Assembly: GCA_009602735.1 (NCBI GenBank)
Contig: WELA01011762.1
Span: 180,084 to 215,694, forward strand
Length of the DNA stretch: 35,611 bases
Source of the DNA: Mesotaenium endlicherianum
Lineage: Eukaryota > Streptophyta > Zygnematophyceae > Zygnematales > Mesotaeniaceae
Reading direction: 5' to 3'
Position numbers and translations under genes: made by a program. How positions within the stretch are numbered: position 1 is the stretch's first letter; the number at the start of each line of letters is the position of its first letter. Shown here one piece after another: positions 1 to 9,900 of the stretch. The notes under the pieces were generated by a model. The model worked only from the letters and a program-made list of their open reading frames with translations, ran no database searches and was not told the origin of the DNA.

Positions 1-2436
1 ATGACTATGATGAACACCATATTTCAGCCCATGTTGGACAGATTTGTGGTGGTATTCATCGATGACATCCTTATCTACAGCAAGACCCTTGAAGAGCATG
101 CGAGACACTTGAAAGAAGTCCTTGAAGTATTGAAGCAAAACAAGTTATTTGCAAAGGAGTCAAAGTGTGAGTTTGCCAAACAAGAAGTGGAGTTCTTAGG
201 TCTCCACGTGACTGCTGATGGCATCAAGATGGATCCCAAGAAGACCACGGTGGTGGAGGAATGGCCAACCCCCACGACAAGAAAGAACTCCAGTCATTCT
301 TGGGATTCGCCAATTGGTACAGGAGATTCATCCAAAGCTTCTCGCACATAGCAGCCCCCCTGACAGATCTACTCAAGAAGGACAGGCTATATACATGGAC
401 CGAGAAAGAGGAAGAGGCATTTCAAGAGTTAAAGCGAAGATTGACCACATCCCCGGTGCTCACTCTCCCAAGTCCAAACCCAGATTGGCCCTTCCACGTC
501 ATCACCGATGCATCTTCCTATGCAATAGGAGCAATCTTGCTTAAAGACCAAGGCAAGGGACTGCAGCCCATCGCTTACAAGTCAAGAAAGCTAAATCCAG
601 CCGAGCAAAATTATACAACCACAGAGCGAGAGGCATTGGCGATTGTACATGCCTTGAAGGTTTGGCGCTGCTACGTTGAAGGACGCAAAGTACTGGTCAC
701 CACGGACCACGAGGCGTTAAAGCACCTCCAGACGCAGCCGTATCTCTCAAGGAGACAAGCAAGATGGAGCGGATACTTGCAACAATACAACATCACGATT
801 CAGTACCAGCCCGGCAAGACAAACCCGGCTGACCCCCTCTCAAGACTGCAATTAAATGCAGTGATGGTATCCCTGAAGACAGATCTGGAAGCTCGATTTT
901 CAGCCGCCTATGAAAGAGACCCTTACTAAGAACGGAGAAGCAGCCTTGGACCCATGCAAGAAGCAAGAAGGCAATTATTGGGTGAGGCAAGACACGGGCC
1001 GAAGATGTGTTCCTAATGACTTAGACCTCCGGCTCTTGCTTCTACAAGAAGCACACGACAACCCTCTTGGAGGACACTTTGGAATCCTAAGGACCACGGG
1101 CGTTCTAGCTAGGACTTATTGTTGGCCAGGCATGTCTAAGCAAGTCAAGGAGTACTGCAGGAGCTGTGACACATGCCAAAGAATCAAGCCATCATCGCAA
1201 AAGGCGGGAGGACTCCTCCAACCACTACCAATCCCCGAAAGACAATGGACGGACATCTCAATGGACCTTATCGTGGACTTGCCCGTGACACCTCGAGGCC
1301 ATAATGCAATACTCACGGTGGTGGACAGACTTACCAAGATGGCTCATTTTATTCCCACGACGACTAAGGCTACAGCACCACAACTTGCAAGACTCATCTT
1401 TGACAACATCTTCCGACTCCATGGACTACCATCAAGAATTGTGTCAGATAGAGATCCAAGATTCACAAGCCATTTCTGGAAAAATCTCTTCAAGAACTTG
1501 GGTACATCGCTGGATATGTCTACTGCCTACCACCCACAATCAGATGGGCAAACCGAGCGTATGAATCGTACCCTAAAGACCTCTCTAAAGGCCTACGTGT
1601 CTACCCTCGAGCAAGACTGGGACATGTACTTGACCCCCCTCGAGTTTGCCTACAACAACACTACGCAGGCCTCTACCCAAGAGTCCCCATTCTTCCTCAA
1701 CTATGGCTTCCATCCGACCACGCCACTGAGCTTCACGGCTGGCCATGATGAAGTACCTGCAGCCACAGATTTTATGGAGACATTAGAAGCAGCCCTTACA
1801 GCAGCGAAGAAAGCTCTACAACACGCGCAAGATGCTCAAGCAAGAGTGGCGAACAGATCCAGAAGAGAAATTACGTACAGAGTGGGTGACAACGTGTTAC
1901 TATCATCCAAGAATATTTCCCTGAACAACAGGCCTGCCGGCAGCAAGTTCTCTCCCAAGTATTTGGGACCCTTCAAGATTATCCAGCAAGTCAACCCCGT
2001 TGCTTTCAAGCTAGAACTTCCCCAGACTATGCACATCGACCCCGTATTCCACGCTTCCCTCTTCAAGCCATATGTGCAACCCGACAACAAGTTCCCAGGA
2101 CGTGTGACAACCCCACCAGCCCCAACAATAGTGGATGATCATTTGGAGTACGAAGTGGAAGACATAGTGGCTATGAGAAATTTCAGGAGACAGCAGCAAT
2201 ACTTGATCAAGTGGAAAGGATATCCAGATTCGGAGAATAGTTGGGTGGCGGCGCACTACCTTGACAAAGTTCAGAGAAAGTTGAAGCGCTTCCATGCCGC
2301 CAACCCCCATCTTGGACCAGCCCCAAGTCTCTCTACTAGAAGCCCGAAGACTTCAGGGAGGCAGCCTGCCACCATCAAGAAGCAGCAGAAGACCCCTTGG
2401 AGGCAGCCTGCAAGAACAAGAAAGAGGAAAAATTGA
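1..2436 (+). pseudogene. pol: Ty3/gypsy pol remnant: RT end, RNase H, integrase, chromodomain
   Basis: Three overlapping frames make up one former polyprotein. Frame 1 (1 to about 280) holds the RT active-site box, VFIDDILIYSKT, with Phe where Tyr is usual before the xDD. Frame 3 (about 280-915) carries the RT thumb (SFLGFANWYRRFI) and RNase H, with TDAS, EREALA and TTDHEAL supplying acidic catalytic positions. Frame 1 resumes near 915 with the integrase: an HHCC-type zinc finger ending CRSCDTC, then the DDE triad in MDLIVDLP, SDRDPRFTS and DGQTERMNR, all three acidic residues present. A chromodomain follows (EYEVEDIV ... YLIKWKGYPDSENSWV), then a basic tail with a twofold RQPA motif. The stop is at 2434-2436. 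The breaks look like a one-base loss near 280 and a one-base gain near 915. No start is assigned because the frame enters from the left. Confidence 0.9.
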
Positions 2437-3204
2437 CATTAGACACTCTTCTCTTCTCACAGTTTCTGAATAGAAAACTAAAACTGCTACTGGTGATAGG
2501 TCTCTGCATAATAAATTCTGAAAATTTACCTGGCTGTAGTCCATCAGTAGCCGGTCATTAAGAGTCCAAGTTTGCTCAATTTGGAGCATTGGTGAGAGAG
2601 ATATGATGCTCTAAGTAGAAGGGGGTCAAGCTGCTGGCATTGTTAGGGCAGAATATGCCTTCTGACATTGTGCCCTCCCCTGAACTTGGAATGCTTTGAA
2701 ACTCAAGACTCTGGTAGAACATCTTACAGCGCCCAGTTTGAGACTTAGTTTGCAAAATTTGGAGAATTATAGAAGGACTTATGATTTCAGAAGTTTTTGC
2801 ACATATTTGGAGGAGTGCCTACTCTCTCAGCTCTCAACAACAGTCCAGAAATTAGAATGCTCTCAAATTTGGTGTGCCGGTACAATTCTCCGACGCGGTC
2901 CGTTTGGCACTCAAATTTTCAGATTTGAAGCAGTTCTGTGGACGCTATGAATTTTTGAGTTCGTGGCAGATTCTGGGCCAACTTGTACAATTTTCTTTAT
3001 CATTAAGGAGTAGGCTAGCCAATAAGGTCACACCACCTACGACCTTGCCTAGTCTACCTTACATGTGTAGCACCTGACTTGGCGCCTTTGACTAGTCCTC
3101 TTCACATGTGTGGCATCTGACTTGAAACTGTTGACTAGTTTGCTCCACATGTGTAAGACCTGACTTGACGCGCCGAGACGTCGCTTTTTCTATTGGGGGT
3201 GTGA
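2437..3204 (+). other. 3' untranslated region of the chromovirus, ending in a polypurine tract
   Basis: No coding frame is convincing between the pol stop and the LTR. The last bases before the LTR (about 3192-3204, attgggggtgtga) are purine-rich and directly abut the LTR, as expected for the plus-strand primer of a Ty3/gypsy element. A short tandem repeat lies at 3061-3177. Confidence 0.6.
3061..3177 (+). repeat. 43-bp tandem repeat, 2.7 copies
   Basis: Three units each begin acatgtgt and share the core ctgactt. Units start at 3061, 3104 and 3147; the third is cut short after about 31 bp. The repeat is part of the noncoding 3' region of the chromovirus. Confidence 0.75.
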
Positions 3205-3707
3205 TGTAGTGATTTGAATTATTATATATTAGCTTGCATATATTTTAATGTTTTCAAATATATTTGGAGTAATATTGTGTGGACTCAAGTGTGAATAGGT
3301 ACTCTAGTGACTTGGTTCATGTCCTTTGAACCTTCTAAGGCATTTTCGAAGTTAGAGGAAAGACCTAGAAGAACTCCACGTGGCAAAAGTCAAATGTGCC
3401 ATTTTTAGGTCAAAAGGACATGTGTACATTATTCTAGAAAGAGGTGGCAAGTTTTGGGATGTGTTGGGTGCCAACACATCAACATACACTTTCCTAGAAA
3501 TTACTTATGTAGCAAGTATATAAACAAGAGCTAGAACATAGAAAGACATTCCAGAATCACTCTTGTACTTGCCAAAATCCATAAATATATCAACTTTCAA
3601 GAAGCCATCTCTCTTTCAAGAAGCTACCACTTGTGTTCAAAGATCCTTGTCTTGAATAGATAAAGTATTTTATTTCACTAAGTACTTCATCTATCTGTTT
3701 CACTACA
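3205..3707 (+). repeat. 3' LTR of the + strand chromovirus (503 bp)
   Basis: The LTR starts TGTAGTG and ends CACTACA, a perfect 7-bp terminal inverted repeat with the TG...CA ends normal for LTRs. It directly follows the polypurine tract. A second copy in the opposite orientation lies at 3922-4409 and supports the left boundary. The right boundary rests on the CACTACA match, because the inverted copy lacks the last 25 bp or so. Confidence 0.8.
3517..3524 (+). promoter_or_regulatory. TATA box in the chromovirus LTR
   Basis: The string tatataaa sits about two thirds into the LTR, where the U3/R boundary is usually found. In the inverted LTR copy the matching site reads tatttaaa, so it has decayed there. 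Confidence 0.45.
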
Positions 3708-3782
3708 ACGAGTTTCGCACCCCGCGGAATTTGAACCCTCGTCTCCCGGACACGGTTGCGTACGTTCGCGCTCCGATACCAA
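3708..3782 (-). other. Primer binding site and short internal piece of a TRIM-like element
   Basis: Read on the minus strand, the bases right after the short LTR (3783-3921) are T then TGGTATCGGAGC, close to the plant LTR-retrotransposon primer site for initiator methionine tRNA (TGGTATCAGAGC). About 60 bp of internal sequence follow, with a B-box-like GGGTTCAAATTCC, before the segment runs into the end of the 503-bp LTR. No coding capacity. The second LTR of this small element is not found here. Confidence 0.55.
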
Positions 3783-3921
3783 TGTAGCGATACGAACGAA
3801 AAGGTAACTCGAGGTACTTTGATCGCGCGCCAATTGTACTTATACAATTCAAACCGACACTTCTATCGCTCCATGCGACGTGTCACACGCGCCGCATCCG
3901 GCCACGCGGTGGATCGTTACA
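3783..3921 (-). mobile_element. Short TRIM-like LTR (139 bp), copy 1
   Basis: The ends are TGTAGCGAT and ATCGTTACA on the + strand, near-perfect inverted termini with TG...CA. A 151-bp relative lies at 32022-32172 with the same ends and long shared blocks (for example gcgcgccaattgtacttat). On the minus strand it is followed immediately by a tRNA-Met-type primer binding site, which sets its orientation. LTRs this short are typical of TRIM elements (terminal-repeat retrotransposons in miniature). A TATA-like ttgtataagtac lies on the minus strand. Confidence 0.65.
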
Positions 3922-4409
3922 GTAAAATAGAATACTTTATCAATTCAAGACAAGGATCTTTGAACACAAGTGGTAGCTTCTTGAAAGAGAGATGACTTCT
4001 TGAAAGTTAATATATTTCTGGAATTTGGCACGTACAAGAGTGATTCTGGAATGTCTTCCTATGTTCTAGATCTTGTTTAAATACTTGCTACATAAGTAAT
4101 TTCTAGGAAGGTGCATGTTGATGTGTTGGCACCCAACACATCCCAAAACTTGCCACCTCTTTCTAGAATAATGTACACATGTCTTTTTGACCTAAAAATG
4201 GCACATNAAAAATGGCACATTTGACTTTTGCCACATGGAGTTTTTCTAGGTCCTTCCTCTAACTTCGAAAATGTCTTAGAAGGTTCAAAGGACATGAACC
4301 AAGTCACTAGAGTACCTACTCACACTTGACTCCACACAATACTACTCTAAATATATTCAAAAGCATTAAAATATATGCAAACTAAGATATGATAACTCAA
4401 ATCACTACA
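3922..4409 (-). repeat. Inverted, truncated copy of the 503-bp chromovirus LTR
   Basis: The sequence is the reverse complement of 3205-3680, from cactaca at 4403-4409 inward to the edge of the short LTR. The last 25 bp or so of the LTR are missing at the inner end. It carries several small differences from the + copy and one undetermined base. No pol remnant is attached on its far side, so it is either a solo LTR or the product of a rearrangement. Confidence 0.8.
4194..4220. other. Undetermined base flanked by a 13-bp direct duplication (possible assembly join)
   Basis: A single N at 4207 is bracketed by two identical copies of aaaaatggcacat (4194-4206 and 4208-4220). The + strand LTR copy has only one such segment at the matching place. 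This pattern fits two reads or contigs joined without collapsing their overlap. Confidence 0.7.
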
Positions 4410-6145
4410 ATGTTTCTTACAGCAAGTAATTCTCAAAAAAAAAGATAAAATTATCTAGTGTCCCCGTATTTTGAAGACATACAATATTCTACTTTTTGAA
4501 TTTGCCAGACCTTAATTTTCACAATTCACAAAAAAATATTTAAAAAAAAATTGCTCACTTCCTATTGCTCGTACTATTATGGATGATATTTATAGGTATT
4601 TACTTTTGATATGAAGTCATCATTTGAATGAGGTTTATTCTCAAATCAAACAAGGTTCTCATTTTTTGCAAATAGTTCATGGAACCAAAAAAAAAAACTT
4701 TCTCTTAAATTTTATTCAAAAGCTCAAACGACTCCTTTCACATCCAAAATGTACCCTAGAACTACAAGCAACCTTTAACAAAATTTGTTGCTTTCTCTCG
4801 TATAATCCTTGGCACTGTGCAGTTTCGTGTTGACAGAGAGGATTCGATGATAAATTAGGGTCTCATAATTATTCTATGTTTTTGGCACTTGGGTCCATTT
4901 TGTGATTTATTTAGAAAAAGTTGGTAGAAATATTTACAACGTCGTTTTAATTTATATGTGTGAAGTTGGTCTTGCGTCAACAGTTGATGGTAAAAGTTAT
5001 CGTCGATTCATTTTCTTTTGCCAAACTAGGAGTGTAACAGAACGGATGAGGGTAGATAATATATCTAATTGTTGATAGTTGAATCAGAAATATGTGTAGT
5101 TGACGATAACCAAAAAAGACCTCCGACGGGCACTTTTTGGGGGTTTCACCAATCTATTTGACGTTAGTTGTTGTTGCAGCGCCAAAAAATGGCTGTTGTA
5201 GCAATAGCGCTCAAAAAAACTACATTGTGGTGCAAAAATTTGGCCTCAAAATGTAACCTGTCCACAAAGCGCAAACAATTAATTACGTGACATCATAGGT
5301 GACTCGAGAGAGTTCTGCATGTAACAATTATTGATCGTGGTGGCCATCACTACCAATTATCCACCACATTTGTTTGCACTATCTTTTTTGCGTGACCTTT
5401 TTTTGTAACTCAAAATTGAAATTGTTTGTCGACAACTTTAGGTACCACGACAAATAAACTCGAGCAACTAAGTAGTGCAACTAAATTGTGGGGCAAGATT
5501 GCGTTCATTTATAAAAGGTACTTTTATTTTTTATTAAGTCGACAAAATTGTAAGTGCCCCGTACCTCTCCCGTAAATGTTACTTGAACGAACTTACTTGT
5601 ACATGGGGTGTATTGGCTGAAATCTTTCAAGATCCTTTAACTTTTCTCGTAAGAATTGCAAGTTGTGCACAAAATTCCCGTTCCATTGATTTTTTCGCCA
5701 CCTTTGAGGCAAAGTGAGCTTAAAGCTCGAAACGTCTAAGATTGTAGCGCAACCAAAAAGTGTCAAAATGCGTGCCCAAATTTCGGAGGAAACCATTATC
5801 CCATGATCATATGACCGATTGGGCCGCTACTATAAAGATATCATGTTCCTAACAATATGATGGAGGAGTTACCCCCCAAGGCACCCATCATCCATGTCGT
5901 GAGCTGCTTGAGCGACCAGGGTCACACAAAGTTAGGCACAAAGTTAGTCACTACGTGAATTAGCACAAAGGGAGTCTTCTTTGAGCAGCTTTTAGCATGG
6001 CAAATGACATACTTCTTAATGAAGTATTTTGGCCAAACAAAGAACATTTGCAAGTCTTAGACAACGTTCCAAGATGAGACTTCATGTAAGTTGGTGGAAG
6101 CACCAGATAGACGGGCACTGATAGGCACCTCGCTGATTTTTTAGG

Positions 6146-6153
6146 GAATATTC
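6146..6153 (+). promoter_or_regulatory. Possible P1BS (PHR1 binding) site upstream of PHT1
   Basis: GAATATTC fits GNATATNC, the site bound by PHR1-type MYB-CC factors of the phosphate-starvation response in plants. It lies about 830 bp before the start codon inside a larger palindrome (ggaatattcc). The motif has only six fixed bases, and the same 8-mer recurs in the chromovirus LTRs at 22233, 23215 and 29587, so chance occurrence is quite possible. Confidence 0.2.
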
Positions 6154-6297
6154 CAAGCATCTTCACTGTCCCCCTAGCTCTGGTCCCTTCGTAGTGAAGA
6201 GCAACAGTTCCAGAAGATGCCGTTCCGCTTCCTGCTTTGTTCGCATTTATCAAACGAGAAGAGCAGCTGTTCAAGCGTGTCCGAGAATTTCTGAGAA

Positions 6298-6331
6298 TGC
6301 TGGTTGCTGCTGGTTGCTGCTGGTTGCAGCT
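6298..6331 (+). repeat. 10-bp tandem repeat, about 3 copies
   Basis: The unit gctggttgct is repeated about three times and then degenerates into gcagctgg. It is a small microsatellite in the upstream region. Confidence 0.6.
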
Positions 6332-6982
6332 GGATGGGCATCGTAGACTGCGGTGGACTGTAGTGCGCAAGGTGATGTTTTACGTGTGAAACAGCTCCTT
6401 AGAGCGAGCCTACTCGACGTTTAAGCATGCGGTCTTTGAAGGTATACACCGACCGTATTTATCCAGCGAGCTTCTATCATGTCGTGACTCGTGAGCAGGC
6501 AATGTGCAGCATTGGATTTAAGATGGAGGGGCGTTGGAGCGACATACCAGAATGACATATGTGCACGTACGTAATGATTGTGGCGGCTCGTAACAGAAGT
6601 CACCGACTTCACACATCTTACCAGTTAAGAACCACGATGTGCCAGGAACAGTGTCGACTTTAGGTGACAACAATTCTAAGGCAACGCCAGAGCTCAATGG
6701 TTGCAGATACCGTGCGCCCTGGAAGAGGAAAATGGCATCCCTGTGCAAAGCAACCAGTGAGGTCGCTGCAGATGTAACACATTACCTCCAGAAGGAAGCA
6801 CTTGGGGAGGTTTTGCATGGCGGCAGCTGAGAAGGAGAGCTCTCCATCAACTATCGATCATAGCGCTGAGCACTACGGCTGCTCATTGCGAAATAGAGTT
6901 ATTAGAATACTAGGTAGAGTGATTTAAGAATAAAAACAGTGGCTATATTAAGCTTTTTGAACTACTGATCTACCTCGGCACC

Positions 6983-9900
6983 ATGAGGGCCCTCAACGTG
7001 CTAAGCGCCCTTGACGTCTCTAGGACGAGCCTGTACCATTTTCAGGCCATTCTCATCGCGGGGATGGGATTCTTCACAGATGCTTATGATCTTTTTTGGT
7101 AAGTCACACACATGTCTTCGAGCTTAGGCGGGATGGCATCAGGAGGCATTATCGTTACTCCGTATTTATATTACATTTCCTGGCTTACTGCAGCTCTTAT
7201 ACTTTCTTAAATCATTAGTCAAATGCACCCCTGACATGAAAGAAATCAATCCGTTAACAGTTCCGACTCCAATTTGAACTGCTCTGCACACAGAACAGAC
7301 CAACACGTGTCATGAACGACAAAGCATGCAGGCCTCTTAAATACCTGCATGTAAATTCAACAGAGATTCCTCAGACAGGACACACCCTGCCCCTCTCCTT
7401 GCTCCTGCAGCACGTCCTGCTGTGACCTAGGTAGCTGCCACCTCACTCCCTCCTGATCAGCCGCTATAGGTTAGCTGTGAGTTCCTCACATGCTCAAGTT
7501 CCTCCCACACGCAGCATGCACTATAGCTCTCACGCACACCTCTACGTACCCGCCTGCTGAGTCCCTCCCCACCCCTTTGGGCAGTGAGCACGCCATGCAT
7601 ATACGCTTGGCCATGCAGCTTTCAGTTGCTCATACCTTTTCGTTCCTGCACGCGCCCCAGCTCTCACTCACACCTACATCTGTTGCACCCTTACATTCCT
7701 CTTCTCTGCTCAAGCTGCACCTTCCCTACCTCCTTCATGCCTGTGCGCCTTCGTCCCGATCTTCTGCTCCTCTCGCTCTCTCTCACGGAGCTGCGCGACC
7801 ACCTATCAGTATCTGAGATACTCCCGTTCCTGCATGCCCAGCTCTCTCTCACGCCCACACCTGTCGCACCCCTTGCCTCTCCTCTGCCCTGCCCTGCGCA
7901 GCATCTCCACAGTCACCAAGCTGCTGGGCCGCCTGTACTACTACGATCCACTTGTCAACAAGCCGGGGGTCCTGCCTGTGAACGTGGCCGCGGCCGTCAA
8001 CGGAGTGGCGCTCTGCGGCACCTTCGCCGGCCAGGTGGCGCACACATCTCGCGCACATCGCTCTCTAGCGCGCACTGCAGCTTGAATGTGTTCCACTTTG
8101 CCGCCTGCCGCCCCTTGCTGCATGGCCAGATGGGCATGGGGCAGTTTGCCATGTCGCACTGCCACCGTCTGCATCTTGCCGCCGGCCGGGGTGGCACGTC
8201 GATTGTAACGCCATGCGGGCGCGTTGGAGGCTCCCGATTTGCGCATAGGCACGCACCTTCTTGAGTGTTTGCGTGGCTGCACGCGGATGTGCGTGCATGT
8301 GCGTGCATGTGTGCGCGTTGCATGTGTGCTCGAATGCCGCAGCAGCCGCACGGTCTGCTAGCAACAGGTAGAAAGGCTGGCGTGCACGCGCAAATGCTCG
8401 CCAGGGATGGAGAGCCATCAGCTAGAAATGGAAGTGGAAGTGCGAGATATCGTGACAAGTTTCTTCCTCCCGGAAGCGAGTGGGAAGAGTTCGTTTTGGA
8501 GACAGAATTCAAGCGCATCCTTCTTGCAGCGAGGGCCGCTGCAGCTATTGCACTAACGATCGATTTGAGTGACAAATCCGCGCTCTGGAGTCCAGGAAAA
8601 GAAACTTTGACGGGATCGGTCTGGGAGGCGAGAGGCACACCAGACGGGTTTGCAATCCCGCCCGCTTGTAGGGCGAACCACCTATGAAGCGTACGGCCGG
8701 TAGGGCGTACCGCTTGTAGGGCGTACCGGATATAGGGCGTACCGCCTGTAGGGTGTACCGCCTATAGGGCGTACCGCGTGTAGGGCGTACCGCCTGTAGG
8801 GCGTGCCACGTGTAGGGCGCACCGCCCATAAGGCCTACCCGGAGTGTCCTTCCTTGACAGGACATGTGTGGGGGAGCTAGGGAAAGATAGACAGGTATGT
8901 TGCGTGATAGAGACGCCTCTGCTCCTCCTTCCCCAGCTCCTACCTGCACAGGCAGGCCCCCTCCTCTGACTTATACCCCTCCTACACCCCCCCTTTCCCC
9001 CCCTCCCCTCCTCCTTTCCGCCCCTCCTCCCCTCTGCCCCCACCCGTCCAGCCTACCCACACCCCCTAATAGTTTTCTTTCTCAATTTTCAGGGGGGTTC
9101 TTTTGTCAATCAGAGCCGCCTCCTGACGAGGTCGGGATAGAAATGCTGCCGCTCGCAACCCCCCGCATCTTGCAGCCATGCCTGGGGGGCTGGCTCCGCT
9201 GCCACTCCTCACTGGCCAGGCATGCACGCGGTTGCCCACAAGGAGCCTCCCCCTTGCTACTGGAGCTATGGCTTCCCTCCTCTCTTCCCTCATTCTCCCA
9301 TACCTCTCCTTTCTACACCTCTCCTCCCCTCTCCTTTCCTCTCTTTCCAACAAAACACACGCCCCTTCCGACCCCAGCCCCAAGCCCCCAGCTGAACCGC
9401 ACCCCCATCTACAGCCCGCCCGGCCCCAACCGGCACCCGCAAGAGGATGAGAAAACTGCCTGCCGTGTGCACACTCCCTGCTCCCCTCGATGATTCTCAC
9501 ATCTTCCTCACATCTCCCTCCATCACCTGCAGCCTTTCCTTCCACCCTCTCATCTCGCAGCTGCCGCAGCTCGTCATACAGCTAGCCTGACACCTGGAAA
9601 CCCCTCCCTCCCTCCCTCCCTCTGTCCTTTTCCCTCTCTCCCTCTCCCTCCCCCTCTCCCTCCCGCTCTCCCCCTCTCCCTCACCCTCACCACCCAACTC
9701 TCACTCAACTCTCCCTCCCCCCCTCCCCCCACCCCTCCGCGTGCGCGTGTGCATGCCCGCAGCTCTTCTTCGGGTGGCTGGGCGACAAGCTGGGGCGCAA
9801 GAGGGTGTACGGCGTGACGCTGCTCATCATGATCGTCTGCTCCGTCTCCTCGGGCCTCTCCTTCGGCCACACGGCCAACGGCGTCATGACCACGCTCTGC

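Larger units (their letters stand above)
1..3707 (+). mobile_element. Ty3/gypsy chromovirus, 3' portion (5' end outside window)
   Basis: A retrotransposon on the + strand, entered inside its reverse transcriptase. Order seen: RT C-terminus, RNase H, integrase, chromodomain, a 768-bp untranslated stretch, a G-rich polypurine tract and a 503-bp LTR. The domain order RT-RH-IN marks Ty3/gypsy (Metaviridae), and the chromodomain at the integrase C-terminus places it among chromoviruses. The coding frame is broken by two frameshifts, so this copy is not autonomous. The 5' LTR, gag, protease and most of RT lie left of the window, so the target-site duplication cannot be checked. Confidence 0.9.
4410..6982. 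other. Intergenic, upstream of the phosphate transporter; no gene recognised
   Basis: Positions 4410-5900 are AT-rich with A/T runs and only short open frames. From about 5900 the GC content rises toward the transporter gene. Frames such as 5960-6370 (minus) and 6639-6830 (plus) have no recognisable protein pattern and are not called. The 5' UTR and promoter of the transporter must lie in the right-hand part; no single convincing TATA box was seen. Confidence 0.5.
8035..9762 (+). other. PHT1 intron 2 (phase 0), minisatellite and polypyrimidine DNA
   Basis: Donor gtggcg (weak but in phase), acceptor cccgcag. Contents in order: a GTGCAT-rich alternating purine-pyrimidine stretch near 8270-8330, a 16-bp minisatellite at 8668-8843, C-rich blocks near 8970-9060 and 9270-9350, and a nearly pure pyrimidine tract at 9601-9738. 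No exon-like sequence with PHT1 similarity was seen inside it. Confidence 0.85.

Noticed and set aside
3708..3782. A tRNA gene or SINE head suggested by the B-box-like GGGTTCAAATTCC
   Set aside because: No cloverleaf or proper A box could be found; the TGGTATCGGAGC next to an LTR end is better explained as a primer binding site.
3590..3995. Two short frames sharing the peptide RQGSLNTSGSFLKER on opposite strands
   Set aside because: The shared peptide comes from the inverted LTR copies; there is no protein evidence.
5960..6370. 136-codon minus-strand frame upstream of PHT1
   Set aside because: No recognisable motif, no repeat or signal, and it crosses a small tandem repeat; probably chance.
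8668..8843. CRISPR-like array
   Set aside because: Head-to-tail 16-bp units without spacers in a eukaryotic intron are a minisatellite.
7584..9545. Several long open frames on both strands between 7584 and 9545
   Set aside because: They lie mostly in PHT1 introns 1 and 2 and translate C/T-rich or minisatellite DNA; one reads through exon 2 in the wrong frame.
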